Source of the DNA: Paralvinella palmiformis
Taxonomy: Eukaryota; Annelida; Polychaeta; Terebellida; Alvinellidae
DNA length: 64,000 bases
Assembly (NCBI GenBank): GCA_025642065.1
Contig: JAODUP010000581.1
Coordinates: forward strand, 336,501-400,500
Reading direction: 5' to 3'
A program made the position numbers and the translations under genes. The notes beneath the pieces are model-generated. The model was given only the letters and a program-made list of their open reading frames with translations. It was not told the origin of the DNA and did no database searches. This document shows positions 1-11,490 of this stretch, in pieces (position 1 is the stretch's first letter; every line of letters starts with the position of its first letter).

Positions 1-548
1 GGAACTGAACCAGCGATGACCCATGGCCACCGGAAACCGTCTGGATCACAATGTCGCCGGGACCTGGCTTCCACGGAATTGTTGTGACGTAGATCTTCGA
101 CGTCGATTCATACTCCACGGTGTGTGTACAGTTAGCACCACAAATGTACAGACTTATGATGTCATCAATGTCACGCCCGAGGTTCACACCTCTAATGGTC
201 AGCCTTGTCCCACCACCAATAGGACCCTCCCTCGGCGAAACCCCGGATACCTCAGGCCTCTTCAAGTTGTCGCGTATGTCGGCGCAGCTAGTGGTGTACT
301 GATTGGATGCATCGGAATCGGTACTCGTCACGCTGCACATCGAGTCGCTCGGCACCGTCAGCAGGTTGGTTTTCCTGCGTCCAAACCCAGCCAGATCACC
401 GAGTGATGTAGAACCTCTCATGCCGGCGGAGACTGCATCCCCAGATTTACTCTTACGACGCAGCAATGGGGAATGACTTATCTTGCTTTTCATCTTCTTC
501 AGTGACTTTATCGCTCCAGAAGGAGATGATTTTGCAACACGTGGTGTC
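1..548 (-). CDS. C2-IPT/TIG protein gene, IPT/TIG exon (runs off the window)
   Basis: Acceptor CCTATACTTTTCTGCAG|GACACC. The exon is open for all 547 remaining nt in the only phase that joins the C2 exon. It begins with a basic, Ser-rich linker (KSLKKMKSKISHSPLLRRKS, then SLGDLAGFGRRK). An IPT/TIG domain follows from about residue 325: EVSGVSPREGPIGGGTRLTI, then RGVNLG, then SLYICGANC, a TSKI strand, GDIVIQT and VSGGHGSS. The order G-x-SP-x-EG, TIRG-x-NLG, ICG-x-NC, SKI, GDI, SGG matches the TIG domain at the N-terminus of the exocyst subunit Sec5/EXOC2, which in that protein binds the GTPase Ral. Whether this protein binds Ral or joins the exocyst is inference. Sec5 itself has no C2 domain, so this is not an ordinary EXOC2. 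The exon or gene continues to the left of base 1. Confidence 0.85.
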
Positions 549-1411
549 CTGCAGAAAAGTATAGGTCAATTAAATGGAACCATTTGAAGGTTTATTGACT
601 GATTTGTTCATTTTTTAACACTTGTCATAGATATGGGAATGAGATACTTATATAAACATTCCCCATACATACATCAGACATGGGGTCAATTCCATTTCCA
701 CATCAAATTTATCAATTCCAAATCTAAATTTATCAATTCCATTTTTACCTACTCTTTTTACCATGAGTAGGTACTCTGAGTACCTACTCCAAGTACCTAC
801 TTGAAATACCTACACCGAGTAGTTTATACTCCAAGTAGGATTGTCATGCAAGAAAATTTTCTGAATTAAAAAATTAAATGGTAAATTAATTTGTGGATTT
901 AATTTTTGTAGCAAACTTCAATTCATATTTTATCAATTCCATTTTGTTAAATAAACAATTCCAGTTCTGGAATTGCCCATTATTTTCAATTTCAGAATTA
1001 AACACATCACACATATAATGCCTATATAACCTGGAAGCCTGGAATATAATTTATCACTAAATGTACATCGTGGAAATGAGCATTTCTCAATTTAGTTTTC
1101 TTTTGGCAGCCGAGTATTTTGTGTGACTTTTTCCATGTTTCCGTTTTGTATTGCCATTCGTTTTGTTTAATTATATAATCGCACAAATATTAACCCATCC
1201 TCTGTGTGCGTGCTTTATCAACTAAAGGAAAATTGGGATAAGGATTCTAAAACGAGGCTGAAATAACAATCTAAACTAAACGATTTGAATAGAGACAGAT
1301 TAATAGGCAGAGGAATAAGGAGAAGTCGAGCGGACAAAAATACGTGCAGAAAATGGCATCAGGACATACATGTATACTAAAATTAACCAACACATATACA
1401 CACACACACAC
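549..1411 (-). other. Intron of C2-IPT/TIG gene
   Basis: 863-nt AT-rich intron. Around 745-840 it contains a short cluster of imperfect GAGTAGGTACT/AGTACCTAC direct and inverted repeats, and a (CA)n tract at its donor end. No exon or mobile element is recognised. Confidence 0.6.
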
Positions 1412-1609
1412 CTAAATGCTGTGATCCATGCTGATAACACAACCTCTCCCTGAGGTTCTGGACATTTCTTATGTGGCTGTAAGGTGACCTTCTTGCCTTG
1501 GTACGGTTTAGCTGTTGGTAGTTCATTCAGTGGTATAATAACCTGACCCAATGGATCATCCTTCTCTGTGGCTGTCAACATGAGGGGATGACTTGCATCA
1601 TCCACATCA
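1412..1609 (-). CDS. C2-IPT/TIG protein gene, C-terminal C2 exon
   Basis: Acceptor GTTGTTCCAG|TGATG and donor GCATTTAG|GTGTGTG; 198 nt, phase 2 both ends. It encodes DVDDASHPLMLTATEKDD then PLGQVIIPLNELP and ends in EVVLSAWITAF. The D-P-L-G-x-V-x-I-P-L-x-E-L motif is the standard sixth-strand and loop signature of C2 domains (compare PKC, Rab11-FIP and synaptotagmin-type C2). With the previous exons this gives a complete C2 domain at about residues 107-222. The donor lies directly in a (GT)n tract that belongs to the intron. Confidence 0.85.
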
Positions 1610-1653
1610 CTGGAACAACATCAAAACAACTAATAATAAATTGTGTGTGTATG

Positions 1654-1659
<6 letters not shown>

Positions 1660-1696
<37 letters not shown>

Positions 1697-1706
1697 ATAA
1701 TATAAT
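1660..1706 (+). repeat. (TA)n/(AATAT)n within a 158-bp intron
   Basis: A TA tract of about 32 bp then TAATATAATA repeats. It fills about a third of the intron between two C2 exons. Confidence 0.94.
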
Positions 1707-1767
1707 AGACTTTAATGTAATTAAATAATAATATAATTTTATTTAAATTAAGATTCATGTGACATAC

Positions 1768-1873
1768 ATTTCAGCCTCTGTGTTCCAGACAGGGCTGCCA
1801 AAAACGTCCTCTACCACATCAGTACGAAACTTCTTGGAACCAATACCAAAAATAACGGAGAACTTACACCGTC
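1768..1873 (-). CDS. C2-IPT/TIG protein gene, central C2 exon
   Basis: Acceptor TTTTGTATTACAG|GACGG and donor GAAAT|GTATGT; 106 nt, phase 1 in and phase 2 out. It encodes RCKFSVIFGIGSKKFRTDVV then EDVFGSPVWNTEAE. The pattern of a second strand, a K-x-R-T turn and a following S-P-x-W-N segment is typical of C2 domains, where the P-x-W-N motif precedes strand four. Few of the Asp residues that bind calcium in canonical C2 domains are present here, which suggests a calcium-independent lipid- or protein-binding C2 (inference). Confidence 0.82.
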
Positions 1874-2042
1874 CTGTAATACAAAACAAAGACACTGAAC
1901 TGTGTGTATGTGTGTATTTAGGCGCACGTCTGGATGTGTACATGGGGAGTATACACATTAATATGTAAACTCTGAACATAACAATTACTGGAGCAAATCA
2001 GCTAGTAGAGAGTATTTGAGATATTAAGATAATCAAATTTAC

Positions 2043-2078
2043 CCTTCTTCTTTGACTGTAGGTTTTTTCCACCGTGCA
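2043..2078 (-). CDS. C2-IPT/TIG protein gene, 36-nt C2 exon
   Basis: A microexon of 36 nt, acceptor TATATTTATTTCAG|TGCACG and donor GAAGAAGG|GTAAAT. In the joined frame it reads HGGKNLQSKKKG, the loop after the first C2 strand and the basic stretch at the start of the second strand. It is too short to recognise alone; the call depends on both neighbours fitting in phase and on the resulting C2 sequence. The adjacent upstream intron carries an (AT)n array at about 2150-2180. Confidence 0.72.
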
Positions 2079-2149
2079 CTGAAATAAATATAAGTAACAA
2101 ATCTGTGTAGACATTTCGAGAAAAATCCCCATGCTATATTAACACACAA

Positions 2150-2184
<35 letters not shown>

Positions 2185-2349
2185 ATGATCTCCAAAACAA
2201 TTGAAGTAAAATTAAGACCTCAATTTTAAGCAATAACATTATGTGCAGATGAATGTAAGTTTTTCCTGGTGTTAAGTAACATTTTATATATAGTAATAAG
2301 AAACATAAACATGACCAGTTATATTTATATTTTAATTCAGTACACTAAC

Positions 2350-2451
2350 CTATGACACATATTTTATCTGGCTCCTCCATACTACCTCTCTGATCAGTAT
2401 CTTCCATGGTCAACGACCTATGTGGGTCAACAACGGGTCGCAGGGTTGTAT
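2350..2451 (-). CDS. C2-IPT/TIG protein gene, exon leading into C2 domain
   Basis: Acceptor CTCTTCTCATCCAG|ATACAA and donor GTCATAG|GTTAGT. The exon is 102 nt, phase 1 in and phase 1 out, and encodes residues about 79-112. The first part (TTLRPVVDPHRSLT) and the acidic stretch MEDTDQRGSMEEPDK look like a disordered lead-in. The last residues, KICVIV with the first bases of the next exon, form the hydrophobic first strand of the C2 domain. An internal ATG (the M of MEDTD) could serve as an alternative start. Confidence 0.75.
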
Positions 2452-3034
2452 CTGGATGAGAAGAGAGAATAGAGCATCAAAGAACAACGGCCAGAAATAT
2501 CTGATATCATGCGGCGGGTCACTTCGCGGAAGGAAATACTGAAGTGACAGAACCACATCAGTCAGAACTAACACTGACTAATGAATCTATTATCACGTTA
2601 TAACAACTGTTTAATATTTAATAGATGACATATTGAATATTAAAGAGTCTGAAAATGAGAGAGAATAAATCAGAATGTCATTGTTTATTAATATTACCCC
2701 CCCCCCTCCCCCTTACCACCCAGTTCTGTATGTTACTACAGCGAAGCCTGTCCCTAAGACATATGTGGTCCTGTTTTAGGAGACTAACCAAAGGACATGA
2801 CTGATAGAAACAAGGTTTACTAGACCACAAAGGCATTTACCTACACCGCCACCACTAATTACAATAACAAATATTTAATAAACTGCATCACTAGTAGGAG
2901 CCCTTCAAAAACACTGTACATTAAACACCCAAATCTTCAGTTAAGTTGCTTAGCTTCGGTGCTGGCAACACATAAGACATATATGGCTAAGGATGTCAGT
3001 ATAGGAAAATAAATTCCACGTGAAATGAACTCAC
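2452..3034 (-). other. Intron of C2-IPT/TIG gene
   Basis: 583 nt, AT-rich, with a poly-C tract at 2697-2712. No element is recognised. Confidence 0.55.
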
Positions 3035-3085
3035 ATGCCGGAGGTTTGCAGTGCCATGTCCCAACCTCTGGATGATCTGAATGCC
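3035..3085 (-). CDS. C2-IPT/TIG protein gene, 51-nt exon
   Basis: A short internal exon with a good acceptor (TTTGGGTTTTAG|GGCATT) and a strong donor (CCGGCAT|GTGAGTT). It is 51 nt long and phase 1 at both ends, so it can be included or skipped without changing frame. It adds 17 residues (about 62-78) including HSDHPEVGTW, of unknown function. Joined to its neighbours it reads without a stop. Short symmetric exons are often alternatively spliced, but nothing in the sequence proves that here. Confidence 0.6.
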
Positions 3086-3370
3086 CTAAAACCCAAATAC
3101 GAAGTACCTAAGAATTTTCTAGAAATATTAACGGAAGAATGCTATTTAGCCAAAACACAATCGAGACCAGGTGGATCTTGAAAATAATCAACGTTAAACA
3201 AATCGATTATTGGTAGTTTATATCAACAAACATCGGGAAAAGATCACCACAAATAATCTGTTGGTCGATGGCTCAGTCACATTAAAAAAAAGTATTAGTC
3301 AAATTTTAACTAATACCTCAAGATATAAAGTGAAATGCTTTTATCACTGTGTTATCAAGGTGCCCCAACC

Positions 3371-4502
3371 CAAGGCTGGAAAAACCGGTAGCCCGGATGC
3401 CCAGGACATGTGGATTTTGTCTTTGGGCTAGTGAATAGTCGAAAACACTAGCCTGGCTGGGCTACCAGCATTTTGAGGCAAAATATTCGGTAGTCTCAAG
3501 AATGATTTTCAGCAGAAAATGGGTCATGATAAACGACAAATATTTATCAGCTGATAGTTTCCAGATCTGAAATAATGCTAAAATCTACTGCTGTAACCAT
3601 TTCAGATGTCATATTTATAAATATTTACTGAATATAAGAACTGTGCTTGATGGATGGGAGAGATTTTGGTGAGCTGGTGATCTTAACTGGTAAACATCCA
3701 TTTGCATTGATGGTCATGTGACTCAAATACTCTCTCCTGATTGGCCAGTTGTCATTGTTTAAAGTAAATAAAAGCACATGGTCTTGTTTATATGGTGGAT
3801 TTCTGTCCCTTTCCTGTTTATTTGTTTCATCACTGTTTTTTTCTCTCCATTTTTGTTAATATTATAACATAATTATGGATTCCATATATCATATTTACTG
3901 TTTTCATACTTTGGTGAAGGAATTATGTGCAGTTTTTGGTAACTTAATTTCTTCCTTGATCCTCTGTGTAAGAATTATTACTGTCTTTGTTTGATATTTT
4001 CTGTTTTATTTAATATTTAAACAAAAGTGGGCTTCCCTCATCACCTCAAAAGCCACAAGAAAAAAATTCCTAGCCAGATTGTGAACATGACCAATCATTT
4101 ATTACTGGATGAACTATGAACTGCTGATTATTATATACTTGTATTGTGTTAGAGTGTGGAGCAATAAAACCACAAGCACATCATTATTGTCTTTATTGCC
4201 TCTGTGGTCTAATTGGTAGTGTGTTGGACCACAGATCACTACCACCCGAGTTTGAATCTCAGCGTGGGCATAGCTGATTTTCATTTTTGACTCCGTTTCA
4301 TTACCTTTGGAGGTCACTCGCCCCATTCAGCCTACCATGCGTACAAAAGTGTCCGTAAAACATCAATCATACACAAATTTACGATCTAGTGTTTTCCATC
4401 GATTCCAGCACACTTTTGTTGGGCTAGTAAGAAATATGTTGGGCTAGTGGATTTAATTTTACTAGCCAGGGGCTAGTGAGTAGAATTATTTTTCTGGCCC
4501 TG
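3371..4502. mobile_element. hAT-like non-autonomous element (degraded) containing a SINE
   Basis: The left end CAAGGCTGGAAAAA and the reverse complement of the right end, CAGGGCCAGAAAAA, match at 11 of 14 positions. Both ends resemble hAT terminal inverted repeats. Subterminal GGGCTAGTG/CACTAGCC motifs recur in both orientations (about 3422-3460 and 4418-4480). The flanks CCCCAACC and CCCAACAG are at best a shifted 8-bp duplication. There is no transposase. A family-A SINE (4198-4370) sits inside. It lies in the first intron of the C2-IPT/TIG gene. Confidence 0.45.
4198..4370 (+). mobile_element. SINE family A, near full length
   Basis: A tRNA-derived SINE with head GCCTCTGTGGTCTAATTGGT (box A region), box B GAGTTTGAATCTC, body CATTACCTTTGGAGGTCACT and 3' end GTCCGTAAAACATCAATCAT. 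It is inserted in the hAT-like element. Confidence 0.85.
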
Positions 4503-4743
4503 CCCAACAGGTTAGTGACATCAATGCTGTATTACTCCATAACCAATTACAGAAACAAAAAATAATCCATTTATAGTTATGATGGCAGCACAATAATAAT
4601 TTTATTTATTACAGATGAAAGTAATATATATGTATGTGTGTGTATTATTTTTATGATAGTTTGATAAGTGCTAAACAGACTGTGTATAAATTTATATTTT
4701 GATGATTTCAGATATCCAGAAAGGTGAAATGTTGCTGTTCCAA

Positions 4744-4889
4744 GGCCACTTTTGTGCAAACGAAAGGCTAACTGGATCTCCAAATGTGACCTCCAAAGTA
4801 TTAAGGTGAAATAAAAGATGAGACAGCCTTCAAATATAGGAAAACCAGGATTTGAACCTAAATTCAGCCTGTTAGGCCATGGAGGTGTC
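4744..4889 (-). mobile_element. SINE family A, degenerate
   Basis: The minus strand carries a diverged head (GACACCTCCATGGCCTAACA), box B-like GGTTCAAATCC, the body around TTTGGAGGTCACATTTGGAG and the end GCACAAAAGTGGCC. Confidence 0.65.
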
Positions 4890-4969
4890 ACATTTAAATA
4901 TCTAGGTGAATGTTATATATATATATATATATAATGTATATATTATTATATAATTTCATTGTACACTGT

Positions 4970-5025
4970 CCAGTAAGTAAGGGCACTTAATTAAATTCAT
5001 ATTACAGGCATTATTATTAATTTAT
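4970..5025 (+). mobile_element. Degraded retroposon tail
   Basis: GTAAGTAAGGGCACTTAATT, then AAATTCATATTACAGGCATT and ATTATT. It is a diverged match to the tail at 23009-23095. Confidence 0.3.
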
Positions 5026-5029
5026 TTAA

Positions 5030-5878
5030 TTAGACAAGCAAACATATTGTTTCATGGCTTAGTCAATACTTGCAAGTAAACAACTATTGGCTTGAACTGG
5101 CATTAAATAGTGTCAAAATGTGTCACTTCACTGCACCGAACCTCTCTTAAATGTTTCACTAAGACCATTTCAACCTAAAGACTACACATGATGGAATCCC
5201 AAGGGTGGTCTCCTAACACAGGCTTCGCTGCATTCAAAACGGAAGCAACGCAAGAAATAAGCAATTTCTCTGTCCGTGGCTAATTAAACTGGAGGCAGCT
5301 GGAAACAATACACTCATTTCCATTGTAATGAAAAAGCCAAGTAGCCAAGTAATGTAAACCATGACAAATATATGACAGCATGATAGAGATATTAATACTA
5401 TAATTAGGCAGTGATACTCCCTCCCTCCGTCATTCTCTCCATCTCTATGTGTGTGTGTATGTGCGCGCGCGTGCGTTGTGTGTGTGTGACACATATATGT
5501 GGAGAGTTCAGATACAAAAAAATAACCCATAAAAATCCATTTTTTCCTAAAATAAACATTAATACTAGCACGACAACAACAAAAACAACCACATCTGCTA
5601 ATAATGTTCAGGATCATCTTGTGGACAGTTGACAGATTTATCCAGAAAGTAAAAACATTTATAACGAAAACTGATATACACTTTTAAGTTTTATATCTTA
5701 TCTCCTAATCTTCTTTCATTCATGTATCCATCCATCCATCCATCTTTCTTTGATATAACAGTAACACACAAACAATAACTTGGATATACTCAGTATATTC
5801 TCACTATAGAAAACTGTTCATCCAGTGACCTGACCCACACTCGTTATTTCCAATGTTAATGTTATGTAGATTTTGTTC

Positions 5879-5918
<40 letters not shown>

Positions 5919-6045
5919 AAGAGATACCATCACCATGTCACGCATATATCAGACACTCCCCTTCACACCAGTAAGTTACTGCATTCAGCATACTAATTGG
6001 GTCTAGTCACATATTGCCGCCAATTGTTGTGTAAAGATGTGTTCA

Positions 6046-6083
<38 letters not shown>

Positions 6084-6902
6084 GTTTTGGACAACCTCTG
6101 TTGACAAGAGTGATAAGTGGTAGATCAGTAAATAATGATAAAGTCAGATAATATTTGTATTGTCACTATAGCTATTATTAATAAAACAATCTGTGTGTGT
6201 GCACATTTGTGTGTGTGCTATTTTACACACACATACATTGATTATAAAAATCTCTTGTTCATTGATATGTACATGATTTATTTCATTTATTGTTGGTCAA
6301 ATAAATCATTCGAAAAGTATAATACATGTATGACTGTATAATAATACTCTAATTATATCATTAATATATGTGACATTTTTATAGCATCCTATCCAGCTAG
6401 ACAGTCGCTTATTATAATCCCTGATTCAGCACCCATTCCAACTCCCAAGGGAGCATACATAGGCACAAAGGGTTACTTAAAACACATACCGATCACCTCC
6501 TGTCAGGTATATGTTTGAGTAATGTTAATTGCGCCTATATATTTCAATCCAATTTCACTTATGACCACTTACTACACAGTTCTATATAAATTATAAAGGA
6601 GTGTAATTTCTGAGGTTTGGGGGTAAATTCTTGAGACCCGAACACACATACATACACACAAATTTTATATTCAGCTTTATAAATATTTAATTTCAGGGAA
6701 ATAAAAAAATCCTGGTGTAACCTTGAGATAAAGTAATTCATTTCACTTATTGAGTCATAAGTTCAAATACGACTCAGACCTGCCTGTGTGTTGTGGCCCA
6801 TAGTCATATGTTCTGCGTGGGGGGGGGGGATGATGGATGCCAAAGCTAAACAAATGACTCACTCACACACTTGGGCAGGAATATTAGTATATTTGTCATT
6901 GT

Positions 6903-6967
<65 letters not shown>

Positions 6968-8780
6968 GACACACAGAAAGTCAACAAACGTAAACATTAC
7001 ACCATCAACAACCCAATAATAAATGTTCTGTCCATTCTGTACATCACAATCACGGCTAATAAATGTATACAAACACTATTCTAATGTAAAATGTTTAATT
7101 ACCATTTGTGGCCAGTTTTGGACAATAGTCGAACTATAAACACAAAGTTTCTAGAAGAGAATTTGCATGACCATAACAAAATATATACTCATCAATAATT
7201 TTTATGTCTAAGAGTAAGACAGCTAAATGAAAATGGATCATTTTTTATATTTAGCATTTACCAATACATAAATTACAGTCATGTTGATGATTCCTTCGTG
7301 TTGCAGGATATATATATATGTTGACAAAGGATTTGATATGTTGTTGGTGCCGAGACTGGCCCAAACATAAATCAGTTACCATCTAGATATGGATGACACT
7401 GGGATTCATGCACACAACCTAGAGGTGTTCAGTGCAATCCACTATCGCCTACACTGTTGGAGTGTAGCCTTTTCAATAGCAGCCGACGTCCAACGGTATA
7501 TGTCATTTATTTAACACTCCCTCGTCGCCTATTTTATCAGTAGAAAATCGGTCAGCTAATTTAGTTTTGGCGAAAAAATAGCCTAGAATTCACCAAATAC
7601 GCCATTTTCCTAACTTTTTCAGGGGAGAGACTATATTCCGCCCCCCCCCCATTAAAATGGAGAAGGGCCGCTACTGTGTTTTACAGGCCACCACAGGTGA
7701 GCTGCTGCCTACTTTTTTGTAAGGGGTCGTCTACTCTATTCCTCACTGAAAAGGCTGTGAGTGTGAGTGTTATCATAGAGGGCTAAAGCACATCCTGTGA
7801 TAATATTTACGTCTGTAGACTCCCTACCTTTGTAGTAGTTGGTATATCCAGCTATAGACATAGCTGTAAATAGTTTCCACCGTAGGAAATGCACACAGCT
7901 ACACAGTCATGGACAGTGTATACAAATGCAGACACACCTAACAGTTCTAGGTACTGTACACAGTCTTCAACACTATACGCATGCTGAATAGACACTGTTA
8001 ATAGGGACGCGTCTAATAAGTGTAACACATACACGTAATTATATTAAAAGCTAATAACAGCCTGCCCCGACCTATACTAAACACCAGCCAAACGGTCATA
8101 ACAATATAACACAGCATCTAATTTAACACACGAAGGACATGTAGTACAATAATTACACAACAAATGTGTCAGTATGATCAATAATGATACACCTTTCATA
8201 TACAATGATACTGATAGGTACTTGAGCAGTATTCACACACATTACACATCCACGGAGGCAACAATTAAAAACATAATCACTTTTTGTCACATAATTATTA
8301 CTCTGGTAATAAGGGGAAAACGAATAAAACGGGCTACTGTGCATTGTCGCATCTGTGTCAAATGAGGAACCAAGATGAGAAATGCTTTTATATATATATA
8401 TATATATACAAATGCTGCAGAAATGAAAATTTAATGCAACAAAACAATAGATAATAATTTAACAACTATAATTGGATTTCATTTTCAAATATCAAAATCC
8501 CATGAAAACATACAGTCTGCATTAATAAAATGCAAATAATAACTCTTAATTGGGATACAAGTACCCGGTAATTGAAATTATTTTATGGGCTCAGCTACCA
8601 GTGAAGGATAGCAATAAAGGGGTTACCAATGGCCACATGAAACTGTCCACATCAACAGGTATTTTTCTAATATATAGTTAAGCTTCAATTAAATATCCAC
8701 TTCTATAGCTTACACACACTGGTCAATTAATAACCAATTGATAAAATTTAGCTTATGACAAATACAAGTGTTAAATGTTC
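5030..8780. other. AT-rich intron sequence
   Basis: First intron of the C2-IPT/TIG gene. Apart from short (TG)n, (TA)n and (GA)n tracts I see only unique AT-rich DNA. A weak tRNA-like stretch near 7395-7470 (minus) is not firm enough to call. Confidence 0.4.
6905..6977 (+). repeat. (TA)n-(CA)n
   Basis: About 45 bp TA then about 25 bp CA. Other short TA tracts in this intron are at 4914-4932, 5880-5900 (followed by (GA)n), 6049-6081 and 8390-8408. Confidence 0.94.
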
Positions 8781-8792
8781 GGATTTTCATGA

Positions 8793-8978
8793 TGATGATT
8801 GATGTTTACGGCTAATTTTATGCACACAGTTAGCTAAATGGGCCGAGTGACCTCCAAGGGTAATGAAGCGAAGTCAAAGATGAAACAACCTTCAGATATG
8901 CCCATGCAGAGATTCGAACATGGGTGGTAATGATCTGTGATCCAACACGCTACTGCTGGACCACGGAGATGCCCTTTG
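8793..8978 (-). mobile_element. SINE family A, full length with perfect target-site duplication
   Basis: All parts are present on the minus strand: the head with box A, box B (TGTTCGAATCTC), the body and an (ATC)n 3' end. It is flanked by an exact 12-bp direct repeat, GGATTTTCATGA, at 8781-8792 and 8979-8990. This fixes the insertion boundaries and shows target-primed retroposition. It lies in the first intron of the C2-IPT/TIG gene. Confidence 0.92.
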
Positions 8979-8990
8979 GGATTTTCATGA

Positions 8991-10769
8991 ATGGGAAAGA
9001 GTATTTTGAAGAATTCTCAGCAATTTCTGTGGAAAATCAATCTAAATAACTGGGAGCCAAGCATTGTGCATTATATACACTTTGATGGTAATTATGGTAT
9101 ATAGTACCATACTACATAAGGGTTAGACAGTATGCTGTGTGTGTGTGTGTCCCAAGATCTCTGTTTCATCTCACTCATCTGATAATGTGATATTCTAACT
9201 GCAATTTACACTCATAGTCATACATGCCACTGCATCACTTACACAGATCTAAGCTGATTTAATAAATATATGAATTTTAATAACTTCTAGCAGACAGTGT
9301 ACCTTTCACCAATTGATTTATAATTCATTATATATCACTCATCAACACTGATAGATCCAACAATTAAAATGAAATTCTAACAACAGGACAATTTTATAAA
9401 TGCAACATTCTTTCTGCTAAATGTTAGTGGCTGAAAATAAGCACTGCACTTTCTTGCTGATATAACATCTGAGAGAAAAATGGTTTTATCAGGAAATTGC
9501 CATATCGAACAAAGAGTTATATCATATAATTTGATGGGGAAAATGTACAATTTTATCAACCGGGAATAACTTAATATATTATGGCCTGACAAAGTACTGT
9601 TTTCACAAATATCACATTGCATTCTACAGCCAGATTTGATCAGATGTCCAAGGATGGTCCAACAAATGACTGACATACATTATTATATTCAAACAAGACA
9701 CTAAGTACTGTAAGTCAAGTGTTTTAAGTTAAACAAAAACAATTCAGAGATTCACTCAATGATTCAGTTAATTTTTTCAAATGATGGTTATTTATTCAAC
9801 CAACAACTTTGCTTCGGGCTTAAGGGAATGGTTTAGCCTTAGGTTGTATCACCTAAATGTATAATGCTTCTAAAAGTAACCCCAAATTGCCCAATAATAA
9901 TCACAAACTATACATGACAGCATAGATATAAGGAAATAGTCATAATTTCTGGAAAGCAGCGATTACAGCTTCCTCAAATGACAGATTGTATGTAGAGAAT
10001 GAGAAAAGTCAAATGTTCTGACATCAGCTATCAAAAGGATCTTACAAGTAGCAATCTTGATCCATATCAAGTCAGGTCACAGATGCTCTAGCGTAGCCAT
10101 CCTAATTCCTATTGATGTTACCTGCCCCATGCTCAACCTAATAAGTGCTGCTGTCATTGCTTCATTTACATAAATTTGACAGCTCATTAATCTGACAGTG
10201 CTCTGTGTTACAAGATTATAAAATAATATTTGTAAATATGCCTTTTTCCCAAAATTAGAGCTCTGACTGATCCTTATTTACAGTTTAATAACTGCGTACT
10301 GCCAATACAAACAGCATATATTAAGTGACGTCAGATTTCAGAAGAATCCGGTTTGTATTGGCTTCAACATGGACATATCATACTCTAATCTATTAGTCAT
10401 GAAAATTTGAAATGAAGTTTTTAAGAGTGAAAACGTAATACTAAAACTAAAGTCTATTACTATTACCAGTAGACTACACAATCAATGGCAATAATAGACT
10501 CTACAGCTGACAATAAGACACTAGTAAAAGGTTTAAGTTCTAAACTATAGACTAGAGTAGATGGGTAGATATTACTAGAGTAGAGTCTATGATTTTGATA
10601 TGATAGAATCATAGATCTAAATAAATTCAAAATTGGATCGGATATGGTTTTATGGTGTAACAAGAACACTTCTATTTAGTACAACATAATTAACCTAATA
10701 TCGCTTAAATACAAAGCCATATATTCGTGTTATATAACAAACCATCCATAACAATCTTCAACTACATAC
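8991..10769. other. AT-rich intron sequence, nothing recognised
   Basis: Unique AT-rich DNA with a short imperfect TAGACT/AGTCTA repeat cluster at about 10440-10620. Confidence 0.4.
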
Positions 10770-10851
10770 CTCCTCCGCTTTGATGTGATCCTCACTCTGT
10801 TTTATTGTTCATTTACTTTCACTGGGCGATAATAGATCGAAAGTGACGTCA
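10770..10851 (-). promoter_or_regulatory. Possible alternative non-coding first exon with CRE
   Basis: On the minus strand a perfect CRE palindrome (TGACGTCA, 10844-10851) lies about 75 bp upstream of a strong donor, AGCGGAGGAG|GTATGTAG, with the exon ending at 10770. The region is inside the first intron of the C2-IPT/TIG gene and in the same orientation. It would be an untranslated first exon, because an upstream AG would give an in-frame stop if it were internal. No TATA box is seen. The evidence is sequence motifs only. Confidence 0.25.
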
Positions 10852-11490
10852 CAGATGGGCGGAGCTATGCATATTGGTAAATCATTCAATATGAATAACT
10901 GGGACGTGAGAAAATAATCCACATTGTTATTTGTATATATTTTTATATTAGAAAGGGGTAACAACCCCCAAACAGATAAAACTGTGTGTCGTTTTATTAT
11001 TAGAAAGTAAATATTCTCAGTCTAAACGTCCTACAAGTATTGTTTATGTATGTGGACGTCTTAGATACATCAACCCAACCATTTGAATAGAAATATGTAT
11101 AAGCATGCCAACAGCTTTAAATTGTTAATAAATGTGATAAAATATGAAAGGAACACTGCAACACGCGCACACGCACGCACACACACGTCACATACACACA
11201 AACCACGCCCGTTCGTCGTTGGCTCTTGTAATAAATTAGCTGAATTGACAATAACCCGAGAATTGTTTTCGTACGTGAACCATTTCCCCTCCAAGCTGCA
11301 CTTCGCTCCAACAAACGTAAATATGTATATGATATAGTAATGAACAATTCGGTGTGAGGAAACATATAGGTATATCGTAATTAATATAATCTCTACTTTC
11401 TGTTATGGGAGGCGAATATAGGAATGAGTTAGGGAACTAATGTCAACAAACTTGCTCAGGTATGGGCACCATATGTACTGTATAGGTAGA

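Noticed and set aside
23..406. 127-codon frame on the plus strand at the left end
   Set aside because: It is the antisense shadow of the IPT/TIG exon, which has splice-phase and domain support on the minus strand.
7395..7470. Weak tRNA-like head on the minus strand
   Set aside because: Only approximate box A and box B matches and no second copy or SINE body recognised.
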